A DNA stretch of 39,700 nt from assembly GCA_902794835.1 (NCBI GenBank), contig CADBIO010000005.1, positions 1-39,700 on the forward strand, written 5' to 3'. The notes under the pieces were generated by a model. It was not told the origin of the DNA and made no database searches. It worked only from the letters and a program-made list of their open reading frames with translations. Positions 15,449-24,471 of the stretch are shown piece after piece. Position numbers and translations under genes: made by a program. How positions within the stretch are numbered: position 1 is the stretch's first letter; each line of letters begins with the position of its first letter. The DNA comes from an uncultured Erysipelotrichaceae bacterium (lineage in GTDB: Bacteria; Bacillota_I; Bacilli_A; RFN20; CAG-826).

Positions 15449-16576
15449 ATGAAGATACTCGTTACTGGTGCGAAAGGATTCATCGGAAGGAATCTCTGCC
15501 TGTGGTTAAAAAACGCAGGACATGAGGTTTTTGAGTATGACCTTGACTCCAGTCTCGATTCTTTAAAAGAATGGGTGCGTGTATCTGATTTCATCGTTCA
15601 TCTTGCCGGTATCAATCGACCTTTAACGCCAGAAGAGTTTATCGATGGGAACGTTAATTTCACCGTTAAACTTTTATCTTTGATTGAAGAGGCGGGAAGA
15701 AAGATTCCGTTGATCTTCTCCTCATCGACTCAGGCAGAAAAAGATAACGATTATGGCCGTTCTAAAAAAGCGGCAGAAGATCAAATCTTTGAATATTCCG
15801 AAAAAACAGGAAACCCGGTCTATGTCTATCGTCTCTATAACGTTTTCGGAAAATGGTGCAGACCAAACTACAACTCAGTGATTGCAACGTGGTGCTACAA
15901 CGTATCCCACGATTTACCAATCCAAATCAACTCTGAAGCCCCGGCGATTGATTTTGTTTATATCGATGATATCTGCAAAGAATTCTTAAGAATCATCAAA
16001 GAGCAACCAAAGGCCTCCCTAGAGATTTTGCATGTGGAACCCCATTCTAAGAAAACCTTACAAGAGGTGGCAGACTTACTTCATTCATTCAAAGAATCGA
16101 GAAAAGATTTATCTACTCCTTTGCAGGAAGGCTTCGAAAAGAAACTTTATGCCACTTATCTTAGTTATCTCGAGGAAGACGACTTTGCTTATGCGTTAAA
16201 TCCACATATCGATAATAGAGGTTCGTTTACAGAGATCCTAAAAACCCAACAATTCGGACAAGTCTCCGTCAATATTGGCCATCCAGGCATCACCAAGGGC
16301 AACCATTACCACATGACCAAGAATGAGAAATATCTCGTTTTAAGTGGTACGTGTATTATTAAATTTAGGAAAGTTGGCACCGACAAGGTCATTACTTATG
16401 AATGTTCTGGAGCTGATTTGAAAGTGGTGGACATCCCACCAGGATATACCCATTCCATCACCACGGTTGGTGACACGGATTCTGTAACCCTGATGTGGGC
16501 CAGCGAATTATTCGATCCGGAAAACCCGGATACGATATACGAGAATGTTGAAGAGCAATCCTCAAAAAATAATTAA
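15449..16576 (+). CDS. capF: Bifunctional CapF (WbjC/FnlB): UDP-sugar 4-reductase with C-terminal cupin epimerase
   Basis: 375 aa (S. aureus CapF is ~370). The N-terminal SDR domain has VTGAKGFIGRN at 5-15 and the active-site YGRSK (Tyr102, Lys106). The C-terminal ~130 residues form a cupin: NRGSFTEILKT, ITKGNHYHMTKNEKYLVLSG with metal-binding His, and DIPPGYTHSI. In the known pathway the cupin acts as 3-epimerase on the CapE product and the SDR domain reduces the 4-keto group, giving UDP-L-6-deoxytalose type N-acetyl sugar. CapG, the final 2-epimerase to UDP-L-FucNAc, is not next to it. It is co-transcribed with capE. Confidence 0.94.
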   Translation: MKILVTGAKGFIGRNLCLWLKNAGHEVFEYDLDSSLDSLKEWVRVSDFIVHLAGINRPLTPEEFIDGNVNFTVKLLSLIEEAGRKIPLIFSSSTQAEKDNDYGRSKKAAEDQIFEYSEKTGNPVYVYRLYNVFGKWCRPNYNSVIATWCYNVSHDLPIQINSEAPAIDFVYIDDICKEFLRIIKEQPKASLEILHVEPHSKKTLQEVADLLHSFKESRKDLSTPLQEGFEKKLYATYLSYLEEDDFAYALNPHIDNRGSFTEILKTQQFGQVSVNIGHPGITKGNHYHMTKNEKYLVLSGTCIIKFRKVGTDKVITYECSGADLKVVDIPPGYTHSITTVGDTDSVTLMWASELFDPENPDTIYENVEEQSSKNN

Positions 16577-16588
16577 AAGGGATTAATT

Positions 16589-17884
16589 ATGTCTGTCGTG
16601 AAATCATTTGAAGAAGTTAAAACTCGAGCGCAATTCGAGGTCCGTCTTCAATTGATTCGAGGTGTTTATCAATATATCCCAGACTTTTCTGCTGATAAGT
16701 CTTATTTTTCCTTCGAAACGGTCCTTCCGGTCGATTCCGATCAAACAACCATTTTCCCATTCACGTTAAAATGGAGAGAGGGGAACTATCTTTTCACCAC
16801 AAAACCAACGAAAACAAAGCTTAGTAAGCTGCTAGAAGCAGGATATGAGAAAATCTTTATTTTCGAAACCGGGACTCCGAGGCAATACGAACCTGTGAAA
16901 GGAAATAAAGTAATTTTCGTTTCTCTAAACACGCTTGACTTCGATAAAAATATCGATTTGAGAGATCTTATCGATGAGGCGCCAAGTCTTAAGATTAAGG
17001 ACGAAGACGAGTCTCAACCATTATTTAAGTATAAAATATTCTTAGACGAGGTTGATCTTGGCGGACAAACGCTTAAGGTGATTAACAAAAATACCAAAAA
17101 CGCTATTGACAATGATGAACTCTTCTTTTGTCAGGCCTCTAAACTAAATGATCCTTTTGAAGGCCTTTTGTTTGGTGATGGATATGTTACTGAAGTGGTG
17201 ATGAGCTATTGTCTTTTGTATAACGCCAAGCACCAGAGAGGGAAAAAAGTAAAAGATGTTCTTTTGGATACACAACTTTGGTATTCGTTGAATCAGCTCC
17301 CCTCGCCCAAAAATCCAACGGAGGCCAAGAACAACTTTTTAAAGTACTTAAACGAAAAAAATCTTCCGATCTACAGTGAGTTAGGAATATCTTTAGGGAA
17401 TTTCAGCGAGCCTAGAATCCTTTCTCTTACAAACGATTGTCTAAATGTTTTAATGTGGGCTCATTATGGAGATAGCCAAACCGGTGTTTGTCTCCAATAT
17501 TCCGAAGCAAACTTAATTCATTCTGCGCAATCTTATCCAAACGACCCATCAATTATTTTCTTTGCCGGAAAAGTTCATTATTCCAAACAGCGCCCTTCGG
17601 AAATGGACTTTTATCTCTATTCCCTTTGTTTCGGTGAACAAACTGCCACGCTGCTTTATGAACTGGAAGTCTTGTTTACAAAATACGTTTCGTGGCAATA
17701 TGAGCAGGAATATCGAATGGTGGCTTTCACCAATCTGGTTGGCAAATTAGTTCTCTCTTGCCCGGTCGATTGTTTTTATCTGGGCTGTCGTGGCAACCAG
17801 AACGACATACACAAACTTGCGCACCCCGAAAAATACAGGGATAAAATAAAAATCTCCCAAACAGGGTATGATTTATACATCTAG
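16589..17884 (+). CDS. DUF2971-domain protein with an extra N-terminal domain
   Basis: 431 aa. The C-terminal part (~170-431) matches DUF2971: LFFCQASKLNDPFEG, then LSLTNDCLNVLMWAHYGDSQTGVCLQYSE, then YVSWQYEQEYRMV, the usual three blocks (S-x-x-N-D-P-x-E, M-W-x-H-Y, W-x-x-E-x-E-x-R). DUF2971 proteins are of unknown function and are often found in defence or phage-variable regions. The first ~130 residues (with strands KVIFVSLNTLD) are not recognised. It has AAGGG before the ATG and lies 12 bases after capF and 17 before the flippase, so it is within the polysaccharide operon. No role in sugar chemistry is apparent. Confidence 0.8.
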   Translation: MSVVKSFEEVKTRAQFEVRLQLIRGVYQYIPDFSADKSYFSFETVLPVDSDQTTIFPFTLKWREGNYLFTTKPTKTKLSKLLEAGYEKIFIFETGTPRQYEPVKGNKVIFVSLNTLDFDKNIDLRDLIDEAPSLKIKDEDESQPLFKYKIFLDEVDLGGQTLKVINKNTKNAIDNDELFFCQASKLNDPFEGLLFGDGYVTEVVMSYCLLYNAKHQRGKKVKDVLLDTQLWYSLNQLPSPKNPTEAKNNFLKYLNEKNLPIYSELGISLGNFSEPRILSLTNDCLNVLMWAHYGDSQTGVCLQYSEANLIHSAQSYPNDPSIIFFAGKVHYSKQRPSEMDFYLYSLCFGEQTATLLYELEVLFTKYVSWQYEQEYRMVAFTNLVGKLVLSCPVDCFYLGCRGNQNDIHKLAHPEKYRDKIKISQTGYDLYI

Positions 17885-17901
17885 TTTTCCTCAATCCTTC
17901 T

Positions 17902-19368
17902 ATGGCAGACGTTCATAACGATATTTCAACTTCGCAAAAAAAGAACAATCGAGAATTTCTCTTCTCGCTGTTTTTTTCTGTCGCCTCAGCTGTCTTGGGC
18001 TTTGTTTTTTCTTTCTTGGCTGCTAAATTCCTGGAATCTGACCGTTATGGCCAGGTGCAATATTATGTCTCCATCGCCAACATCGTTTTGGTCTTCCTTT
18101 TATTCGGATCGAGAAACCGTATTATCCGAGGCATCCAATTCGCAGAAAACAAGAAGGCAGAGATTAGCCGTTACTACATTCTGATTTTAATCACCTCGGC
18201 GATAATCTTGCCGTTCTATTTCATCATCGCTTACTTTCTGTTGAATAAATTAGGACAAAACATTTTATTGATTTCTTGCATCTACGTCCTTGCTATTTTG
18301 TTAGCATTCGCCGAACTCGTGTATTCGTTTTTCATTGGATTAAACCACAATGAATTAAAACCGTTATTCGCAGGCATTTATGTACACGCCTTCTTTTTGA
18401 TTTTGTTTGGCGTCCATTATTTCACCAACAGCCTTCAAAACTTCGTTGATTGGTATATCTATTACTACATTGCCGGGATGTTGGTGTTTGTTGTGCCCGT
18501 TCTCGTCATTAGTTTCCGGAAAACAAAATTTAAATTCTCTAAATCAGAATTAGTGAGCCAATTGATCTTCTGCGCTACTTATATCTGTTACAACATCAAA
18601 ACAACCTTAGGTAACGTCATCGTTGGTGAAGCATATGAAGGGTTTTCCATCGTTGGGATTATCTCTATCTCTACCCAGATTATCGCGGCAGCGGGACTTG
18701 TATCTGGCATTATCACGTTCATGGCGATGCCAGTATTTTCCAAATTACACGCCATGGGTGAGCAAGAAAAGATGTTCAAGATGTTTGATATGGTAACAAG
18801 GCTGACCTGTTACATCAACATCCCTTTCTTTATGGCTTTTGCCGTGGAAGCACACGGGGTGCTTGCCTTATTTGGTGAGAGCTATATGGGATATGACTTA
18901 ACCATGACGTTGTTATCCATATCAGCCTTAGTAGATTGTTTGACGGGGCCTTGCCAATCGATATTGATCATGTCGGGAAATGAACGATACGACCTTTATG
19001 CCGCCTTAGCCCAATTCGCTGCCTATCTGATTACCATTGCTGTTTTATTGAATGTTACGGTATATGCCATTCCAATTGCGTCCCTAGTAGCGATGGTAAT
19101 AGCCAATGTAATCAAGATGATCCTCACCTCTATCAAATTCCATCATAACTTCTTTTCCTGGAGAGTGTGGCTACCAGCGTTAGTCATTGCCGTTATATCC
19201 TTCGCGGTGTTCTTTGGCCTATCCTTCATTGATAACTGGGTCTTGTGGCTGATCCTTAACTGTATCGTTGGAGCCTCATTAATCTTAGGCTGCATTTTTC
19301 TTTCTCCATTTCAAAAAGACAAACACTTCTTATGGGCCAGAAAAGATAACTTTGACGCTTATCTTTGA
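17902..19368 (+). CDS. Wzx-like polysaccharide/oligosaccharide flippase
   Basis: 488 aa with 12 to 14 hydrophobic segments spread over the whole length, the layout of Wzx/MATE-superfamily polysaccharide exporters. The N-terminal pattern (NREFLFSLFFSVASAVLGFVFSFLAAKFLESDRYGQVQYYVSIANI) fits the Polysacc_synt family, in which the first helix is followed by a LGxxxYG-type loop. It would move lipid-linked sugar units across the membrane. No ribosome-binding site is visible before 17902, so translation may depend on coupling or a weak site. No glycosyltransferase or polymerase follows, so the rest of the pathway must lie elsewhere. Confidence 0.88.
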   Translation: MADVHNDISTSQKKNNREFLFSLFFSVASAVLGFVFSFLAAKFLESDRYGQVQYYVSIANIVLVFLLFGSRNRIIRGIQFAENKKAEISRYYILILITSAIILPFYFIIAYFLLNKLGQNILLISCIYVLAILLAFAELVYSFFIGLNHNELKPLFAGIYVHAFFLILFGVHYFTNSLQNFVDWYIYYYIAGMLVFVVPVLVISFRKTKFKFSKSELVSQLIFCATYICYNIKTTLGNVIVGEAYEGFSIVGIISISTQIIAAAGLVSGIITFMAMPVFSKLHAMGEQEKMFKMFDMVTRLTCYINIPFFMAFAVEAHGVLALFGESYMGYDLTMTLLSISALVDCLTGPCQSILIMSGNERYDLYAALAQFAAYLITIAVLLNVTVYAIPIASLVAMVIANVIKMILTSIKFHHNFFSWRVWLPALVIAVISFAVFFGLSFIDNWVLWLILNCIVGASLILGCIFLSPFQKDKHFLWARKDNFDAYL

Positions 19369-19491
19369 TTGGGATAAAGACTGACACACGGGGTCGTTAT
19401 TTTTATTCAACAAAAGCTTTTAAAACATAGAAAAAAGAATGATGAATTGACCTTTTTTCGAAAAAGTTCGAGATTTTTATAAAAAATCAGC

Positions 19492-19544
19492 GTATTATGG
19501 TGCATATTGCTCACATTTTAAATGAAAATGTGTATTATGGTTGC

Positions 19545-19546
<2 letters not shown>
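19492..19546 (+). promoter_or_regulatory. rpoD promoter region: tandem TATTATGG elements and an inverted repeat
   Basis: TATTATGG occurs at 19493-19500 and again at 19533-19540, each followed by TGCAT or TTGCAT. The second TATTAT is six bases before the ATG at 19545. Between them an 8-base perfect inverted repeat, CACATTTT (19512-19519) / AAAATGTG (19525-19532), fills the spacer directly before the -10. This fits a promoter with a repressor site or a melted hairpin, and a leaderless start. Confidence 0.5.
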
Positions 19547-20918
<1,372 letters not shown>

Positions 20919-20933
20919 TTTGGAATGTGATTT

Positions 20934-20960
20934 AGACCCTGAAAAAAGGGTCTTTTTTTA
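20934..20960 (+). terminator. rpoD terminator
   Basis: Seven-base stem AGACCCT / AGGGTCT with a six-base A-rich loop and a run of seven T. Confidence 0.93.
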
Positions 20961-21230
20961 CGCCCGTGTTTATTAATATGGAAATATGAAAAAATGCATA
21001 TTATGGACAACAAAAGATTTTTACTTAGATAAAGACACGATAAATAGCCATTTTTAAGAAAATTTGTAATGGTTTAAAAATAACTCTTGTATGGTGCATA
21101 ATTGCATATCTTCAAGGTAAAAGTGTATTGTCAACACTTTCATAACAATGAAAAATATATTTACCAAGAACGAAAAAAGTCATCTTTAGATGCTTTTTGG
21201 AAGAAATGTCTCGCTTAAGGTAAAACGATT
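20961..21230 (+). promoter_or_regulatory. AT-rich control region of the sugar ABC operon
   Basis: 270 bases without a gene. It holds another TATTATGG (20999-21006). TATGGTGCATA (21090-21100) repeats the 11 bases at 19496-19506 upstream of rpoD. A 7-base inverted repeat AAAGTGT / ACACTTT (21120-21126, 21134-21140) with a 7-base spacer could be an operator. A short hairpin (CATC/GATG, 21181-21192) in an A/T-rich setting follows. The ribosome-binding site before the binding-protein gene is TAAGG at 21216-21220. I cannot fix a single promoter with confidence. Confidence 0.4.
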
Positions 21231-22661
21231 ATGTTTTTCAGCCTCTTGCCCAAAAAATCGTTAGCTATATGGATTGCCATGCTTGGCATTACGGCGGGAA
21301 GTTTTAGCTATTCTCTTGGGGTCACGATAGCCGCCAACATGCCAAAAGGGGCGGATAATCGAATCCACCTCAGCTTAGCGCATTGGGACAACGGCGGCTC
21401 TACGGAAACGGATTTGGTCAAAGAGGTTTGTCGGAAATTCGAAGAGAAGAATCCTGAGATTGCCGTGGATGTCCAGATCATCTCCTCCTACGAAACTCAA
21501 TTTTCCAATTTCATGGCCTCTAAAAATGTCCCCGACGTTTTCTGTGTCCCCGACGGCAACTTCGGCCAATGGGTCAAAACCGGGGTCATGTTAGATTTAC
21601 AAGACTATTACGATAACACGACTGTGATCGATAAAGAGCACATTGCTGGATCTGCTTTACAACGTTATCGCTATAACGGGAAAACGATGGGAAGTGGCGA
21701 TCTTTATTGCATGCCAAAAGACATCACGCCTTACGTCATGTATTACAACAAAGACCTTTTCGACCAATATGGTGTTCCTTATCCGTCCGCTACCGAAATT
21801 ATGACACCACAAGAAGCCTTAGAGATGTGGTGCAAATTCGGTTACGACCTCGGGACGGTTGGAATTTATCATTCCTCCAACAAATACGGCCAATTGAAAT
21901 TGTCGGATGATCATATCTACGGAGTCGCGAAAATCTATCCCGAATCCCTGATTTGGTCTAATGGAGCCGATTATCTTTCGGAAAGCAGGACTGAAGTCTT
22001 AATTGATTCTCCGGAATTCATCGAAGCATATAACTATATCGTTGACGCAACCATGACATATGCCGTCGCCCCAACCTCGTTGGTTCTCTCCTCCACATCA
22101 GAAAAAACGCTGTTCTTAAACGGAGATGCTGCCTGTTATATCGAAGGCAGATCTGTGACAACTGATTTGCGGAAGAAAGCCGACTTTAATTGGGATATCG
22201 CTCCGATTCCCGCTTTCCCGACCAACCAACATTGTAATGGCTGGAGCGGCTCTGTTGGCTATGCCGTCTATAAAAACTGCGCCCACCCAGATGAAGCTTT
22301 TAAATTGGCAGAATATTTTACGTCCAAAGAAGGACAGATGATTATGGCCGAAGCAGGGTTTACGGCGCCGTTATACAACGACGAGCAAACCACGGAAGAA
22401 TTCTATGCCATCGAAGAAGGGAAGATGCCAGCCAACACAGGAGAATTTATCCGCGCCGCTCAATATCAACGTCCTGGGCTTTGGCAATATTTGCCATCCG
22501 TGCGTTGGAAAACCACCTTTGATGAAGACACGGGTGCTATGTTTACCGCAGACCCATCCGCCAGAGCGACCCCAGAGCAGTTCTTACCTGAAGAAAAAGA
22601 ACGCATTCTAAATATCATCCGTTCCGACTTCCCAGAACTATTTGAGGAGGACGGAGAATGA
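21231..22661 (+). CDS. Carbohydrate ABC transporter, extracellular solute-binding protein (family 1)
   Basis: 476 aa. After a membrane-spanning N-terminus the mature protein follows family 1 sugar-binding proteins: HLSLAHWDNGGSTETDLVKEVCRKFEEKNPEIAVDVQ, PDVFCVPDG, MPKDITPYVMYYNKDLFDQYGVPYP and, later, LFLNGDAACYIEGRS and WSGSVGYAVYKNCAHPDEAFKLAEYFTSKEGQ. It captures an oligosaccharide outside the cell for the two permeases that follow. Unusually, the N-terminal helix (residues ~9-34) has no lipobox Cys, so it is probably held by an uncleaved signal anchor instead of a lipid. Its stop overlaps the first permease (ATGA). It is the first gene of an operon running at least to 29404 and probably to 36273. 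Confidence 0.93.
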   Translation: MFFSLLPKKSLAIWIAMLGITAGSFSYSLGVTIAANMPKGADNRIHLSLAHWDNGGSTETDLVKEVCRKFEEKNPEIAVDVQIISSYETQFSNFMASKNVPDVFCVPDGNFGQWVKTGVMLDLQDYYDNTTVIDKEHIAGSALQRYRYNGKTMGSGDLYCMPKDITPYVMYYNKDLFDQYGVPYPSATEIMTPQEALEMWCKFGYDLGTVGIYHSSNKYGQLKLSDDHIYGVAKIYPESLIWSNGADYLSESRTEVLIDSPEFIEAYNYIVDATMTYAVAPTSLVLSSTSEKTLFLNGDAACYIEGRSVTTDLRKKADFNWDIAPIPAFPTNQHCNGWSGSVGYAVYKNCAHPDEAFKLAEYFTSKEGQMIMAEAGFTAPLYNDEQTTEEFYAIEEGKMPANTGEFIRAAQYQRPGLWQYLPSVRWKTTFDEDTGAMFTADPSARATPEQFLPEEKERILNIIRSDFPELFEEDGE

Positions 22662-23584
22662 GCACCCTGAACCTCAGCCTTGGAAAAGCGAGTCGAAAAA
22701 AGAACCGCAACCGCCGCAATGAGGCGCTGTGGGGCTATGCTTGTGTTGCCCCGCTATCTATCGGTTTATTGATGTTTTTGGCAGCCCCGCTTGGCTTTTC
22801 ATTCTATATTTCGTTGACTCGATACGACTTATTCAATGAGCCCGTCTTTGTGGGATTCGCGAATTTCCAAAGAATTTTTTCTCCTGAAGGAGCGGAGTTC
22901 TGGCGTTCGGTTGGCAATGCCTTCATTTATTCCATCGGGGTTCTTCTTTCGATGATCTTATCCTTGATTATCGCCTCGATTTTCCGAGGAAAAATCCATG
23001 GGAAAAATTTCTTCAAGGGTCTCTTCTTTTTGCCGACGATTTGCTCTGCCGTTGCCGTTACCATCATGTGGAAGCGAATGTATGACTATAACTATGGCAC
23101 GATAAATCAAATCCTCGGTTTGTTCGGAATTGAAGGGATTTATTGGCTGAGCGAAGAATATGTCGTCTTTGCCATCATGTTTATGCAACTGATTTTCGGG
23201 TTTGGCACCTCAATGTTGCTTTATATCAGCGCCATCAATTCCATCCCTAAGGATTATTACGAAGCAGCCGATATCGACGGGGCTAACGTCTTCCAGAAAT
23301 TTTTCCATATCACGGTCCCCTCGGTTTCCCCGATTTCTTTCTATATCATGGTCACTGGGTTGATTGGCTCCATCCAAGGATTCACGACCTATCAAGTCAT
23401 GACCAATGGCTCACCATCGAATACGATGATGCCGGTGCTGCTGATCTATAAATATTCAGGCGGAGATTATGGTGCTTTCTATGGCTATGCATCAGCCATG
23501 GGCATTGTTCTTGGCGGAATTATTGTCATTTTGACTATCGTGGAATTCATTTTCTCTCGGAAATGGGTTCATTACGCATCATAG
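22658..23584 (+). CDS. Sugar ABC transporter permease (MalF/UgpA type)
   Basis: 308 aa with a basic N-terminal tail (SRKKNRNRRN) and six hydrophobic helices. The permease EAA loop, which docks the ATPase, is EAADIDGANVFQKFFHITVP from residue 202. The first periplasmic-type loop TRYDLFNEPVFVGFANFQRI is characteristic of MalF-like permeases. It pairs with the next gene to form the channel. The ATPase is not encoded in this operon; the short ABC ATPase at 36366 is a candidate. Confidence 0.95.
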   Translation: MSTLNLSLGKASRKKNRNRRNEALWGYACVAPLSIGLLMFLAAPLGFSFYISLTRYDLFNEPVFVGFANFQRIFSPEGAEFWRSVGNAFIYSIGVLLSMILSLIIASIFRGKIHGKNFFKGLFFLPTICSAVAVTIMWKRMYDYNYGTINQILGLFGIEGIYWLSEEYVVFAIMFMQLIFGFGTSMLLYISAINSIPKDYYEAADIDGANVFQKFFHITVPSVSPISFYIMVTGLIGSIQGFTTYQVMTNGSPSNTMMPVLLIYKYSGGDYGAFYGYASAMGIVLGGIIVILTIVEFIFSRKWVHYAS

Positions 23585-23600
23585 GAAAGGAGGTTAAGGC

Positions 23601-24470
23601 ATGTCGGAAAAAGCAATATCACGTGGCAAAAAGAAAAGCAAAATCAATGGCGGGCAAATCCTAGGCAAAATCCTCGCCTATGTTTTCCTTTGTCTCATCG
23701 CCGCTTTGATTTTGATTCCTTTCATTCAATTGATCCTCAACTCCTTAAAAGGGCCAAAAGAAGTGGAGGCCAATGTCTTTTTTCCGAGTGTTTGGTATTT
23801 CTCTAATTACATCGACGTCTTCAAAGAGACGGTCATGTTGCACTCTTTCTTGAACACTTTCATGTATATCATCCCACCGGTTATCTGTGGGACGTTTATG
23901 TCTGCTTTATGCGCCTATGGGTTCGCCCGTCTTCGTTTCCCAGGCAAAAACATCATCTTTGGGGCGATGATGGCCACGCTTGTCATTCCGAACATCATCA
24001 TCATGATTCCGGCTTATGTGATGTTCGCCAAATTCTATCAATGGCTAGGCACCCCGTTGCCAGTTGTCATCCCAGGAATGTTTGGCAGCACCGTGACGAT
24101 GTTTTTCATGCTGCAATATATCCGCACCTTACCAACCGAGATGGAAGAAGCGGCCATGATCGATGGTTTAAATCGTTTGGATATTTTCCTCACCGTCGTT
24201 TTCCCAATGATGGTCCCCGCTTTTGTGGCGCAAGTCGTTCTGGCCTTTTCTGGACAATATAACGACTACCTCACGCCGTTGCTCTATTTAGGCAACAACA
24301 CTGATCTCTTCACCGTGCAGCTTGCGATTAACCAAATGAATTCCGCTTATTCTGTGGAGACACAAAAACTTTTGGCCGCCTGCGTTATTGCTTTGTTGCC
24401 AACCATCATCTTGTTCTTATGCGCTCAGAAAACCTTTACGGAGGGCATTAGTCTGTCGGGGTTGAAATGA
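23601..24470 (+). CDS. Sugar ABC transporter permease (MalG/UgpE type)
   Basis: 289 aa and six hydrophobic helices. The EAA loop is EEAAMIDGLNRLDIFLTVVFP, from residue 182. The N-terminal NSLKGPKEVEAN and the extracellular FPSVWYFSNYIDVFKET are typical of MalG-type subunits, as is the closing KTFTEGISLSGLK. A strong AAAGGAGG precedes the start. It ends one base before the first lipoprotein gene, showing that the enzymes and the importer are one transcript. Confidence 0.95.
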   Translation: MSEKAISRGKKKSKINGGQILGKILAYVFLCLIAALILIPFIQLILNSLKGPKEVEANVFFPSVWYFSNYIDVFKETVMLHSFLNTFMYIIPPVICGTFMSALCAYGFARLRFPGKNIIFGAMMATLVIPNIIIMIPAYVMFAKFYQWLGTPLPVVIPGMFGSTVTMFFMLQYIRTLPTEMEEAAMIDGLNRLDIFLTVVFPMMVPAFVAQVVLAFSGQYNDYLTPLLYLGNNTDLFTVQLAINQMNSAYSVETQKLLAACVIALLPTIILFLCAQKTFTEGISLSGLK

Positions 24471-24471
24471 T

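Noticed and set aside
19369..19440. Terminator after the flippase gene
   Set aside because: The GAC/GTC pairing near 19379-19396 is too short and interrupted to support, although a T-rich stretch follows.
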